This document shows positions 29,135 through 38,958 of a stretch of 64,000 nt of DNA, piece by piece; the first letter of the stretch is position 1; each line of letters begins with the position of its first letter. The position numbers and the translations under genes were made by a program. The notes beneath the pieces are model-generated. The model saw nothing but the letters and a program-made list of their open reading frames with translations. It was not told the origin of the DNA and did not search any database. The DNA comes from Nitrospira sp. (GTDB lineage Bacteria > Nitrospirota > Nitrospiria > Nitrospirales > Nitrospiraceae): NCBI GenBank assembly GCA_024998625.1, contig JACOEL010000007.1, positions 62,001 to 126,000 on the forward strand, given 5' to 3'.

Positions 29135-31630
29135 TTACAGAAGCAACAATGGCGATGCCGTTGGAAGGTGGAGACTTTTCAGGAGCGAGCCGGTTGTTCG
29201 CTTGGAGGTGGTCGCGCGCGCCGATTTCTTGACCGGAGTCTTCGGGGCCGATGCGCGCGGTTTGCGGGACGAGGATCGCCGCAGGGCCGCCTTGATGACA
29301 TCGTCGACCGTATCGACAAAGATCAACTCGATGCCTTTGAGGATATGTTTTGGAATTTCCTCCAGGTCCTTCTTGTTGCGCTTCGGCAGGACGACGGTCG
29401 CGAGTTTCGCCCGTTTGGCCGCGAGGATTTTTTCCTTCAAGCCTCCGATAGGTAACACGCGCCCGCGCAGAGTGATTTCTCCGGTCATCGCGAGATCGCG
29501 GCGTACAGGGATCTGGGCCAGCGCCGAAGCGATGGCCGTGGCCATGGTGATGCCGGCCGACGGTCCGTCTTTCGGTGTGGCGCCGGCCGGTACGTGAATG
29601 TGAATGTCGTTCTTGGCGAAGATGTCGGGGCTAATGCCCAGGGTTTTCTCTCTCGAACGAACATAACTCAGGGCGGCCTGCGCCGATTCTTTCATGACGT
29701 CGCCGAGATGCCCGGTGAGGGTGAGCTGCCCCTTGCCCTTCATGACGGTCGCTTCGATATACAGCACGTCGCCGCCGCTCTCGGTCCAGGCGAGGCCTGT
29801 GGCGACCCCGATTTCGTCCTTCTCAAGTTCCGCCTCCGGAATGAACTTCGCCACACCCAGAAACTTGTTCAAATTGGTCTGGTCGATGATCTGACACTCG
29901 GATTTGCCCTCGGCGACCTTCTTGGCTACTTTCCGCATGAGGTTGGCGATTTCCCGTTCGAGGTTCCGGACTCCGGCCTCGCGCGTGTAGTGCGAGATGA
30001 CGTGGCGGATGGCCGGCTCGTTCACGCGGATATGTTTCTCGGTAATGCCATGCTCGTTCATCTGTCTGGGAATTAAGTACTTCTGCGCGATTCCGAGCTT
30101 CTCTTCTTCCGTGTATCCCGGGATGTCGATGACTTCCATGCGATCCCGTAAGGCGGGCAATATCGGATCCATGAGGTTGGCCGTGGTGACGAACATGACT
30201 TCGGTTAGGTCGAAGGGCACTCCGAGATAGTGATCGGTGAAGGTGCTGTTTTGTTCGGGATCCAGCACTTCCAGCAGAGCGGCCGAAGGATCGCCGCGGA
30301 AATCCATGCCGACTTTGTCGACCTCATCGAGCATGAATACGGGATTGTTCGTGCCGGCTTGTTTCATGCCCTGGATAATCCGTCCCGGCAGCGCGCCGAC
30401 GTAGGTTCTGCGATGGCCGCGGATCTCGGCCTCGTCGCGGACTCCGCCAAGACTGATCCGGACGAACTCGCGGCCGAGCGCGCGGGCGATGGATTTGCCG
30501 AGCGAGGTTTTGCCGACGCCGGGCGGTCCCACGAAACAGAGGATAGGCCCCTTCATTTTCTCTTTGAGCTTGCGCACGGCGAGGTATTCGATGATGCGTT
30601 CTTTCACCTTTTCCAAGTCGTAGTGGTCCTCGTTCAGGACCTTCATCGCGGCTTTCAGGTCGAGATTGTCTTTCGATTTCTTATTCCACGGGAGCTCGAC
30701 CATCCATTCCAGATAGGTCCGGACGGTGGCCGACTCCGCCGTGTCCGGATGCATTTTTTCGAGCCGCTTGAGCTGCTTCTCGGTTTCCTTGAGGACCTTC
30801 TCGGGCATCTTGGCGTCTTTGATGCGCTTGCGGAATTCCGCCACTTCCTCCGCCCGTTCATCCAACTCGCCGAGTTCTTTCTGGATGGCTTTCAACTGCT
30901 CGCGCAGGAAGTATTCGCGCTGGGTCTTGTCCATCTCCCCTTTGGCTTGAGCCTGGATCTTCTGCTGCATGGAGAGGACATCGATTTCCTTGGAGAGAAT
31001 TTCGCTGATCTGGCGCAGCCGCTGAATCGGGTCCACGATCTCCAGGACGGCCTGTGTGATGTCGACCTTCAGCCCGAGATTGGAGGCTACCATGTCGGCG
31101 AGTCGGCCGGGGTCTTCCAGATTTTCGATGACCACCATCACGTCGGGAATCAACACCTTGCCGAGGCTGACGATCTTCTCGATCTGCTCCTTGACCGTGC
31201 GCATGACGGCCTCGGTCTCCAGTGTGGAGCCGGACTGCTTCGTCTCGACGAGTTTCTCGATGCGAACCGAATAATAGGGGTCGTTCTGGATGTATTCTTC
31301 GATTCGTCCCTTGGCGAGTCCCTGGACTAAAATCTTGATCCGCTCGTCGGGCAGCTTGAGCATTCGCATGATGATGCCCACGGTACCGACTGAGTGAATG
31401 TCGTCCGGTTGCGGGTTTTCCACATCCAGGGATTTCTGGGTGGCGAGAAACAGCATGCGGTTGCCCGCGAGCGCGGCTTCGATCGCCTTGATGGACATCT
31501 CGCGTCCGACGAACAGCGGGAGCACCATGTAAGGGAACACGACGATATCCCGGACGGGCAGCAGGGGCAGCTGATCCGGCGGTTCGAGGTTCTGGTTGCT
31601 TGAGAAGTCTTGTTCTACTGCTTCGGCCAT
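29135..31630 (-). CDS. lon: ATP-dependent Lon protease with extended basic C-terminal tail
   Basis: [89 protein letters not shown]; tail [28 protein letters not shown]. Confidence 0.97.
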   Translation of the reverse strand: MAEAVEQDFSSNQNLEPPDQLPLLPVRDIVVFPYMVLPLFVGREMSIKAIEAALAGNRMLFLATQKSLDVENPQPDDIHSVGTVGIIMRMLKLPDERIKILVQGLAKGRIEEYIQNDPYYSVRIEKLVETKQSGSTLETEAVMRTVKEQIEKIVSLGKVLIPDVMVVIENLEDPGRLADMVASNLGLKVDITQAVLEIVDPIQRLRQISEILSKEIDVLSMQQKIQAQAKGEMDKTQREYFLREQLKAIQKELGELDERAEEVAEFRKRIKDAKMPEKVLKETEKQLKRLEKMHPDTAESATVRTYLEWMVELPWNKKSKDNLDLKAAMKVLNEDHYDLEKVKERIIEYLAVRKLKEKMKGPILCFVGPPGVGKTSLGKSIARALGREFVRISLGGVRDEAEIRGHRRTYVGALPGRIIQGMKQAGTNNPVFMLDEVDKVGMDFRGDPSAALLEVLDPEQNSTFTDHYLGVPFDLTEVMFVTTANLMDPILPALRDRMEVIDIPGYTEEEKLGIAQKYLIPRQMNEHGITEKHIRVNEPAIRHVISHYTREAGVRNLEREIANLMRKVAKKVAEGKSECQIIDQTNLNKFLGVAKFIPEAELEKDEIGVATGLAWTESGGDVLYIEATVMKGKGQLTLTGHLGDVMKESAQAALSYVRSREKTLGISPDIFAKNDIHIHVPAGATPKDGPSAGITMATAIASALAQIPVRRDLAMTGEITLRGRVLPIGGLKEKILAAKRAKLATVVLPKRNKKDLEEIPKHILKGIELIFVDTVDDVIKAALRRSSSRKPRASAPKTPVKKSARATTSKRTTGSLLKSLHLPTASPLLLL

Positions 31631-31716
31631 GAGGCTCCAGTCTGCTGCTGTAGGGTCTCAGTGATGGTGACGTGCTATGGCACGGTTCGGGTGACGGTAG
31701 TCCGTCATGCCCAAGG

Positions 31717-32658
31717 CTAGCTGGTGGCGCGTGTTCGACCTTGACCGGATCGGCTTGGGCCGCGGCGACGCACGTCGGCGGCGGTCGGTCGGAGTCGTTG
31801 TTGCAGGAACTCGCCGAACGCAGGTCCCAACGACGGATTCTTGAGCGCCAATTCCACGGTGGCAATGAGGAATCCGAGCTTGTCGCCCGCATCGTGCCGC
31901 TGTCCCTCGATTTCGTGGGCGAACATCGGGGTGTGCTTGACGAGTTGCCGCAAGGCATCGGTCAGTTGGATTTCTCCGTTTTTGCCCGGCGGGGTCTTGC
32001 GGAGGATCGGGAAGATCTCCGGCGGCAGGACATACCGGCCGATGACGGCAAGATTCGACGGCGCATCGGCGGGCGCGGGTTTCTCGACCAGGTCATCGAC
32101 TCGGTGCAGCCCCTTGCCCAGGCCTCGGGCGGAGATGATGCCGTATCGGCTCACCTCCTGGGGTGGAACTTCCTGCACGCCTAAGACGGCGCCTTTGCGT
32201 TGCTTGTAAATATGAATGAGTTGCGCGAGACCGGGGACCGCCGCATCGATGATTTCATCGCCCAGGATGACGGCGAACGGCTCATCGCCGATCAGGTGCT
32301 GGGCGCAGAGCACAGCGTGCCCGAGGCCCATGGCTTCCGGCTGGCGGACGTAACAGAAGTTGGCCAGATTCGAAATGTGCCGCATCTGGTTGAGCACCTG
32401 CCCCTTGCCGCTGCCCTTGAGATTTTCTTCCAGTTCCAGGGAGCGGTCGAAGTGGTCTTCGATCGCGCGCTTGCCGCGACCCGTGATGACGATGATGTCT
32501 TCGATGCCGGATGCGACGGCTTCCTCCACGACGTACTGAATCAGCGGTTTGTCGACCAGGGGCAGCATCTCTTTGGGAGAGGCTTTGGTGGCGGGGAGGA
32601 AGCGAGTGCCTAGTCCGGCAGCGGGAATAATAGCTTTACGTACATCCGTTCTCGTCAT
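31717..32658 (-). CDS. galU: UTP-glucose-1-phosphate uridylyltransferase
   Basis: RKAIIPAAGLGTRFLPATKASPKEMLPLVDKPLIQYVVEEAVASGI; FCYVRQPEAMGLGHAVLCAQHLIGDEPFAVILGDE. Confidence 0.96.
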   Translation of the reverse strand: MTRTDVRKAIIPAAGLGTRFLPATKASPKEMLPLVDKPLIQYVVEEAVASGIEDIIVITGRGKRAIEDHFDRSLELEENLKGSGKGQVLNQMRHISNLANFCYVRQPEAMGLGHAVLCAQHLIGDEPFAVILGDEIIDAAVPGLAQLIHIYKQRKGAVLGVQEVPPQEVSRYGIISARGLGKGLHRVDDLVEKPAPADAPSNLAVIGRYVLPPEIFPILRKTPPGKNGEIQLTDALRQLVKHTPMFAHEIEGQRHDAGDKLGFLIATVELALKNPSLGPAFGEFLQQRLRPTAADVRRRGPSRSGQGRTRATS

Positions 32659-32747
32659 AGGGGGATAGTATGTGATGGGGTAAGTGAAGTCAAGATTTCC
32701 TCCGGTCTTTTCGGCGCGTCGCGCGCATCCTCGCGCGGGGAAACTCC

Positions 32748-32776
32748 TTTACATTGAAAAATGTGGTCAATATAAT
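32748..32776 (+). promoter_or_regulatory. Putative sigma70-type promoter upstream of bamA/lpx operon
   Basis: TTTACA (32748-32753), 17-nt spacer, consensus TATAAT (32771-32776), in the divergent galU/bamA spacer. Confidence 0.6.
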
Positions 32777-32974
32777 CCGAGAGTTTTTCTGCGCACGTGC
32801 GGTGGTGCTGCAACGAAAGCGGCGCATCGGTGATGGTAACGACAACAGTTCGTGAGTGCCTGCGCAAGGCCGGTCGGCCCGGCGCACGTGACGCGACACG
32901 GAACGCGGTGGTTTCCTATCTCGAACTTCAGGGCAACCAGTGCTTGCATTCCCAAGTGGTACGGAAGGATTGCG

Positions 32975-35299
32975 GTGACCAAGTCGGGAGGCAGGCGGTG
33001 GGTGCCGATTCTTATTCTCGCGCTGGTGGCCTTCTACGCGTTCGGCGTAGGGGCGCCTCTGTATGCCCAGGACGGCGCGCCGACGGTCACGTCGGTCACC
33101 ATTCGTGGGCAGAAGCGCATTGAACTCCAGGCGATCGAGGGGCGTCTCACGCTCAAAGCCAACGATCGTTTTACGGCCGACGCGCTCCGCGAGCAGGTCA
33201 AGATTCTGTACGGCACCGGCTACTTTGAAGACGTACAGGTGGAGACGGAACCGGCCGCGGGAGGTGTGTCCGTCGGGTTTGTCGTCCGGGAAAAGCCTTT
33301 CATCACGGAGATCGTGTTCGACGGTAACGAGGAATTGAGCGACGACAAGCTCAAGGAAAAGATCACGATCAAGAGCCAGACGTTCCTCGATCAGCAGCAG
33401 GCCAAAGAGAGTGCGGAAAAAATCCGGCTCGCCTATCAAGAGGACGGCTATTACAACTGTCAGGTCATTCCCGTCATCCAGGCGGTGGACGAGGATCGGA
33501 AACGGTTGACCTACTTCATCAAAGAAGGCACCAAGGCCAAAGTCCGCCATATCAATTTCGAGGGCATGCGGGCGGTGACTAAGGAAGAAGTCTTTAAGGT
33601 GACGGCGACACGGGAATGGATTCCCTGGTATGGACTCATCACGCAGTTGAAGGTGCCGTCCCTGCTGTCCGATGCCGGCGTCCTGAAGCGCGAGGAACTG
33701 GGCAACGATATCGAGCGCATGCGGGAAGTCTATTTGAACAAGGGCTATCTGAATGTGCAGATCAGCCAGCCGACGCTGGAACTGAGCGAGGATAAGAAGT
33801 GGTTCGAGATCAACTATTCGATCGTGGAGGGCGAGCCGTTCATCGTGCAGGAGGTCGGGTTTCGCGGGAATACGGTGTTCGAGGATCATGAATTGCGTGA
33901 AGGGCTGAATATCAGACCGGGCGAGATTTTTCAGCGGGCCAAGATCCGGGGTGAAATCACCCGCATCACGGATCTGTACGGTGCAAAGGGCTATGTGTTC
34001 GCCGACGTTGTGCCGAACGTGACGCCCGACAATAATGCGCGCACGGCCACAATTCTCCTCAACGTGAAAGAGGGGGAGATGATGCGGATCCGCGAGATCC
34101 ACGTCCACGGCAACGACAAGACCCGCGACAACGTGGTGCGTCGCGAACTGCGGTTGGATGAGCAGGATGTGGTCGATACCCTCGCATTGAAACGCAGTTT
34201 CCAACGGCTGAACAATCTCAACTTTTTCGAGACCGTTGAAATTCTGCCGCAGCAGGTCGATGTCGACAAGGTCGATCTCAACGTGAAGGTGAAGGAGAAG
34301 CCGACCGGCCAGTTCAGTATCGGCGGCGGATTCAGCACGTTGGATAAACTGGTGGCGATTGCGGATATCACCGAAGGAAATCTCGGCGGGAACGGCTGGT
34401 TGGGTCGTATCCGCGGGCAATTGGGCCAGCAGCGGTCGTTGGGATTGGTGACGTTCCGCAACCCCTACGTCAACGACTCGTACAATGCCCTGCAACTGGA
34501 TATTTATCGGTCGATGACCAACTACATTTCCTACTTTGAGTCGAAGTCGGGTGTCAGCGCGACCTGGAGCCGCTGGCTGTCGGAGTACGTGAACGGGAGC
34601 ATCAGTCTGTTCGGCGAGCAACTCAAATACAGCGATCCTGAGGCAGGGCTGTGCCCGGATTTCATTCCGCTCATTTGTCGCCAGCTCGGGACGCAATCGT
34701 CGACGGGTTTTCGCACCTCGATTTTTCGCGACACGCGCGACTATTACCTGGATCCGCGCACCGGCTGGCGATTCAGCCTCGGTGTGGATTACGGCACGCC
34801 CGCGCTCGGCGGCAGCAATCACTTTTTCAAGTATTATGCGGACGTGATCAAGTATACGCCGTTGCTCTACGATACACGGTTCTCGGTGCACGTTCGGTAC
34901 GGTTCGACGGAGGGGATCGGGGGTCGGCCCATTCCCCTCACCGAACGGTTTTTTGTCGGCGGTATCAATACCATGCGCGGGTTCGTGTTCGGGCGGGCGG
35001 GGCCTGTGACGCCGAATGGATCCCTCTTGGGTTCCGCGAAGGAACTCATTTTCAACAACGATTTTATCTTCACCATTTCGTCCGAAGCGAAGCTGAACGG
35101 CGTGTTCTTCTTCGATTACGGAAATGGATTCGACGATAACGAACCGGTGCAGTTTAACAAACTGCGGAGCGCGGCCGGGTTCGAAGCCAGGTGGATTTCT
35201 CCGTTCGGCCCCTTGCGGGCGGCCTACGGAATCAACCTGGATCCTCGACCGACGGAGCGAATGGGTGTGTTCGAATTTACGATCGGATCGCTGTTCTGA
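32975..35299 (+). CDS. bamA: Outer membrane protein assembly factor BamA
   Basis: Signal peptide WVPILILALVAFYAFGVGAPLYAQ; POTRA repeats; C-terminal beta-barrel with FFVGGINTMRGFVFGRAGPVTPNG and terminal FEFTIGSLF; GTG start at 32975 after GGAAGGA. Confidence 0.94.
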   Translation: MTKSGGRRWVPILILALVAFYAFGVGAPLYAQDGAPTVTSVTIRGQKRIELQAIEGRLTLKANDRFTADALREQVKILYGTGYFEDVQVETEPAAGGVSVGFVVREKPFITEIVFDGNEELSDDKLKEKITIKSQTFLDQQQAKESAEKIRLAYQEDGYYNCQVIPVIQAVDEDRKRLTYFIKEGTKAKVRHINFEGMRAVTKEEVFKVTATREWIPWYGLITQLKVPSLLSDAGVLKREELGNDIERMREVYLNKGYLNVQISQPTLELSEDKKWFEINYSIVEGEPFIVQEVGFRGNTVFEDHELREGLNIRPGEIFQRAKIRGEITRITDLYGAKGYVFADVVPNVTPDNNARTATILLNVKEGEMMRIREIHVHGNDKTRDNVVRRELRLDEQDVVDTLALKRSFQRLNNLNFFETVEILPQQVDVDKVDLNVKVKEKPTGQFSIGGGFSTLDKLVAIADITEGNLGGNGWLGRIRGQLGQQRSLGLVTFRNPYVNDSYNALQLDIYRSMTNYISYFESKSGVSATWSRWLSEYVNGSISLFGEQLKYSDPEAGLCPDFIPLICRQLGTQSSTGFRTSIFRDTRDYYLDPRTGWRFSLGVDYGTPALGGSNHFFKYYADVIKYTPLLYDTRFSVHVRYGSTEGIGGRPIPLTERFFVGGINTMRGFVFGRAGPVTPNGSLLGSAKELIFNNDFIFTISSEAKLNGVFFFDYGNGFDDNEPVQFNKLRSAAGFEARWISPFGPLRAAYGINLDPRPTERMGVFEFTIGSLF

Positions 35300-35337
35300 T
35301 ACAGGCCGAGTGGGTGTCTGAGAAAGGAATCGCCGGA

Positions 35338-35913
35338 ATGGGGAGACCAGTGGGTTGCAACGGATCGAGGGGAGCCGGTTGGGCCGGGATGTGCCTGGTG
35401 TTCCTGACCCTGTCGTTGCTGGTCGGCGGATGCCGGTCGAACCATTCGACTGTGCCGATTTCGACACGTATCGGCGTGGTGGATCCCCAGCGAGTGTTGA
35501 GCGACACCAATGCCGGAAAAAAGGCCAAGGACATGCTGGCCTCCTTTGCGAAGAACCGTCAGGCCCTGATCGAACTGGAAGAAAAAGAGTTGCGGCGGAT
35601 GGAAGAAGATTTCATGAAGCAGGGCAGTGTGTTGAGCGCCAACGCCAAGCGCGAGCGGGAGGAACAATTCCGTCGTCGCATGTCCGAGTATCAGCAGAAG
35701 GTCACCGACCTGAATCGTGAAGTGCAGGATAAGCAGAAAGAGGTGTTGGACGGATTCCGCGAAAAAATTGAAACCTTGTCGGGCCGAGTGGCCAAACGGT
35801 TGGAACTCCAGGCTGTGTTCGATCGCGGCCGCGGGGGGCCCACTCTGTACTTCGACGAGGCGGTGGATGTGTCGTCGCAGGTGATCGAAGAATTCAATAA
35901 AACGTATCCATGA
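35338..35913 (+). CDS. OmpH/Skp-like chaperone, probable lipoprotein
   Basis: Lipobox-like LTLSLLVGGC; IGVVDPQRVLSDTNAGKKAKDML; Skp-type helical region. Confidence 0.85.
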   Translation: MGRPVGCNGSRGAGWAGMCLVFLTLSLLVGGCRSNHSTVPISTRIGVVDPQRVLSDTNAGKKAKDMLASFAKNRQALIELEEKELRRMEEDFMKQGSVLSANAKREREEQFRRRMSEYQQKVTDLNREVQDKQKEVLDGFREKIETLSGRVAKRLELQAVFDRGRGGPTLYFDEAVDVSSQVIEEFNKTYP

Positions 35914-36461
35914 TGAGGGAGCCCATGAACGTACGTACTTGGATCGTAGCGGGTGCGGTGCCGGTGGTGTTGGCGTGGCTGGCGCAGCCCGTGCAGGCAG
36001 CGGACCGCATCAAGGTCGCGATGATGGACCAGCAACAGGTCGTCGAGCGGAGCGTGGCCGGGAAACGCGCCCTCGAGGACCTCAAGAGTTATTCCACGAC
36101 GCGCCAGAAGATCATCGATTCCGATGATCAGGAATTGAAGGAGCTTGAGAAGGCGCTTCAGGACGGCGCGCTCACCGACGAGGTCCGCAAGGAGAAACAG
36201 GAGCAGTTCAGGACGAAGCTGGAGGCCTACCAGCGCCGGATTCAGGACTTCAACCGTGAGGTACAGGAGAAGCAGAAAGGCATGGTCCAGGATTTTGCGC
36301 AGCGCATTCATGCCGCCGCATCCGCGGTAGCCCAGAAGGAAGGGTATACCGCCGTCATCGACCGGGGCAGCGAGTCCACGGTCAAGATCGTCATCTATGG
36401 CCATCCGTCGGTCGACCTGACGGAGCAGATCATCAAGGAGTTCGACCGGCAAAACAAATAG
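35910..36461 (+). CDS. OmpH/Skp-like periplasmic chaperone (second copy)
   Basis: Signal peptide TWIVAGAVPVVLAWLAQPVQAAD; IKVAMMDQQQVVERSVAGKRALEDL; DFNREVQEKQKGMVQDFAQRI. Confidence 0.87.
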   Translation: MMREPMNVRTWIVAGAVPVVLAWLAQPVQAADRIKVAMMDQQQVVERSVAGKRALEDLKSYSTTRQKIIDSDDQELKELEKALQDGALTDEVRKEKQEQFRTKLEAYQRRIQDFNREVQEKQKGMVQDFAQRIHAAASAVAQKEGYTAVIDRGSESTVKIVIYGHPSVDLTEQIIKEFDRQNK

Positions 36462-36503
36462 CCGGGATGTGTAATCGTCTACGCAACACAGGAGGCGGGG
36501 CTG

Positions 36504-36962
36504 ATGTCAGTGATGGACAATGTTGAGATTCAATCGATCCTTCCTCACCGGTATCCGTTCTTGCTGGTCGATCGCATTCGCGAACTCGATCCGGACCGCC
36601 GGATCGTCGGCCTTAAGAATGTGACGATCAACGAGCCGTTTTTTCAGGGGCATTTCCCCGGTCGTCCGGTCATGCCCGGCGTGCTGATCCTTGAGGCGCT
36701 GGCCCAGGTCGGCGGGGTGTTGGCGTTCAAGTCGCTGGGGCCGGTCGGCCGGCCGGTCGTGTATTTGACCGGCATCGACGGGGCGAAGTTCCGGAAGCCG
36801 GTGGTCCCGGGCGACATTCTCCGCTTGGAAGTGGATGTGCTGAAGAAACGCGCGCCGTTCTGGAAGATGCAAGGCAGGGCCTTCGTCGAGTCCGAACTGG
36901 TGTGTGAAGCGGAAGTCACCGCCATGGTGACGGATGAAAAGGGCCAGGAAGGACAGCGTTAA
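36504..36962 (+). CDS. fabZ: 3-hydroxyacyl-ACP dehydratase FabZ
   Basis: ILPHRYPFLLVDRI; NEPFFQGHFPGRPVMPGVLILEALAQVGGVLA. Confidence 0.96.
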   Translation: MSVMDNVEIQSILPHRYPFLLVDRIRELDPDRRIVGLKNVTINEPFFQGHFPGRPVMPGVLILEALAQVGGVLAFKSLGPVGRPVVYLTGIDGAKFRKPVVPGDILRLEVDVLKKRAPFWKMQGRAFVESELVCEAEVTAMVTDEKGQEGQR

Positions 36963-37048
36963 TCGTCAATCGTCACGGGTCAATCGTGTTCTGCTTCATG
37001 AACGACGAATGACGGATGACCGTTGACCTCTTCGACGGGAGGTTTTGA

Positions 37049-37858
37049 GTGAACATACATCCGACCGCGGTGGTCCATCCTAAAGCGGTGCTCGCAGACG
37101 ATGTGGAAGTGGGTGCCTATTCCGTCGTCGGTGAACACGTCCGGATCGGCGCAGGCACTCGCGTATTGTCCCACGTGTGCATCGATGGGTGGACCGACAT
37201 CGGAGAACGGTGCGAATTACATCCCTTTGTATCGGTCGGCGGACCGCCCCAACATATGCAGTATAAGGGCGAGCCGACCAAGGTCGTGATTGGTCACGAC
37301 AATATTCTGCGGGAGTACGTGACGGTCAACCGGGCGACGGTGCAAGGCGGCGGAGTCACCAGTATCGGCGACTCCAACTTCCTGATGGCCTATGTCCATG
37401 TCGCCCACGATTGCCACCTCGGCAATCATCTCATTCTCGCGAATGCGGCGAGTCTGGCCGGCCATATTACCATCGGCGATCACGCCATCATCGGCGGACT
37501 CTCGGGCATCCACCAATTCGTGCGGATCGGCGCCTATGCGATGGTCGGCGGGTGCTGCGCGCTCGGCCAGGACCTCCCGCCGTTCATGCGGGCCGCCGGC
37601 GGGTATCGCGCCCGCATGTACGGGCTGAACTCCATTGGTCTGCGTCGGCATGGTTTCTCCTCCGAGCGCATCGCGGCGCTCAAGAAGTCCTACGAAGTCC
37701 TGTTTCGTTCCGGGCACCGGGTGGCGGAGGCCGTCAAGCTGGTGCGCGAGAACTTCAGTACCAGCCCGGATGTCATGCAGGTAGCCGCGTTTATGGAAGG
37801 GACCAAGCGAGGGATCTGCCGGTCGGTCGGCAAGGATCAAGAGGGCGAAGAGGAGTAG
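37049..37858 (+). CDS. lpxA: UDP-N-acetylglucosamine O-acyltransferase-family LpxA
   Basis: NIHPTAVVHPKAVLADDVEVGAYSVVGEHVRIG; PPQHMQYKGEPTKVVIGHDNILREYVTVNRAT; AYVHVAHDCHLGN. Confidence 0.95.
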   Translation: MNIHPTAVVHPKAVLADDVEVGAYSVVGEHVRIGAGTRVLSHVCIDGWTDIGERCELHPFVSVGGPPQHMQYKGEPTKVVIGHDNILREYVTVNRATVQGGGVTSIGDSNFLMAYVHVAHDCHLGNHLILANAASLAGHITIGDHAIIGGLSGIHQFVRIGAYAMVGGCCALGQDLPPFMRAAGGYRARMYGLNSIGLRRHGFSSERIAALKKSYEVLFRSGHRVAEAVKLVRENFSTSPDVMQVAAFMEGTKRGICRSVGKDQEGEEE

Positions 37859-37861
37859 CGA

Positions 37862-38704
37862 GTGGCGAAGCAGGTGGCCGAGCATAGGCGCGCATCCGAT
37901 GGGCAGCGGATCGGGCTGATCGCGGGCAACGGCCGGTTTCCGATCATTTTTGCCGACAATGCGAAGCGGCTCGGATATTCCGTGTCCGCGGTGGCGCATG
38001 AGGGGGAAACCGACCCGGAACTGGCCCGGCACGTCGATCACATTCACTGGATCAAGATCGGGCAATTCGGCAAATTGATCGAGGCCCTCAAGCGGGACGG
38101 CGTTCAGCGGGCGGTCATGCTCGGAGGCATCAAGAAGACCCACGTGTTTTCGACAGTGCGGCCTGATTTTCGCGCCTTGGCCCTGGCTGCCAAGTTGATT
38201 CATCTGAAAGACGACGACATTCTTCGCCGGGTCGCCGAGGAGATCGAACAGGAAGGCATTGAAATCTGCGAATCGACATTCGGTCTTCAGGGGATCCTTG
38301 TCGAGGAGGGCACGTTGACGAGACGTGAGCCGAGCAAAAAGGAATGGGACGACATCCGGTACGGCTGGGATGTCGGAAAACAGATCGGAGCGCTGGATAT
38401 CGGCCAGTGCGTCGTGGTGAAGGATCGGGTGATTGTGGCCGTCGAAGCCGTGGAAGGAACCGATGGCGCGATCCGCCGGGGCGGTGAACTGGCGCATGGA
38501 GGCGTGGTGGTCGTGAAACGATGTAAGCCCCAGCAGGATCTCCGGTTCGATCTTCCCGCCGTCGGTCCGCGCACCATTGAGGTGATGGAGAGCGTCAAGG
38601 CATCCGTGCTGGCGTTGGAAGCAGGGCGTGGCATTCTCCTGGACCGTGACGAAACGATCGCGAAGGCGAACCGGGCCGGCATCTCGATCATCGGAATGAC
38701 TTAG
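37862..38704 (+). CDS. lpxI: LpxI-family UDP-2,3-diacylglucosamine pyrophosphatase (DUF1009)
   Basis: RIGLIAGNGRFPIIFADNAKRLGYSVSAVAHEGETDPEL; GGIKKTHVF; VEAVEGTDGAIRRGGEL; FDLPAVGPRTIEVM. Confidence 0.92.
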   Translation: MAKQVAEHRRASDGQRIGLIAGNGRFPIIFADNAKRLGYSVSAVAHEGETDPELARHVDHIHWIKIGQFGKLIEALKRDGVQRAVMLGGIKKTHVFSTVRPDFRALALAAKLIHLKDDDILRRVAEEIEQEGIEICESTFGLQGILVEEGTLTRREPSKKEWDDIRYGWDVGKQIGALDIGQCVVVKDRVIVAVEAVEGTDGAIRRGGELAHGGVVVVKRCKPQQDLRFDLPAVGPRTIEVMESVKASVLALEAGRGILLDRDETIAKANRAGISIIGMT

Positions 38705-38905
38705 CAGGCTGGGGAATAACTCGACTATTGCGCCTTCGTGCGATCAGCGCCTGTAAGGTGTTAGCATTGAAATAGTATGCAGGATGTGAAAAAAGGCCGT
38801 CCAGTAAGGCGGCAGCAATCGACGAGGCGAATCGTACTCGGGCTGTATGGTGAGCCTGGGCGTGATGCGAGAACGCCGCTGGCGGGCTTTTCCCACATCC
38901 TGCCA
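38704..38905 (+). repeat. MITE-like intergenic repeat, copy 1 (core 38779-38905 with inverted ends)
   Basis: Shares blocks with 58164-58364: aaaaaggccgtccag.aaggc.gcagc, cgtactcg.gc.gta.ggtgagc, gatgcgagaacgccgct.gc; core ends GCAGGATGTGAAAAAAGGCCGTCCAG versus reverse complement of right end GCAGGATGTGGGAAAAGCCCGCCAG. Confidence 0.85.
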
Positions 38906-38958
38906 ATGCCGTTCGGCATCGGCACGGAGGTCTGCCTTATGAGACGGGACTGAGCGCG

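Noticed and set aside
32690-35467. 925-aa ORF on the minus strand covering all of bamA
   Set aside because: Antisense to a clearly homologous bamA; low-complexity translation, no recognisable domain; typical shadow ORF from high-GC codon bias.
36960-37045. Short repeated words (cgtcaatcgtcacgggtcaatcg, gacgaatgacggatgacc) between fabZ and lpxA considered as a CRISPR-like or iteron array
   Set aside because: Units are irregular, only 8-10 bp and not evenly spaced; at most a degenerate simple repeat.
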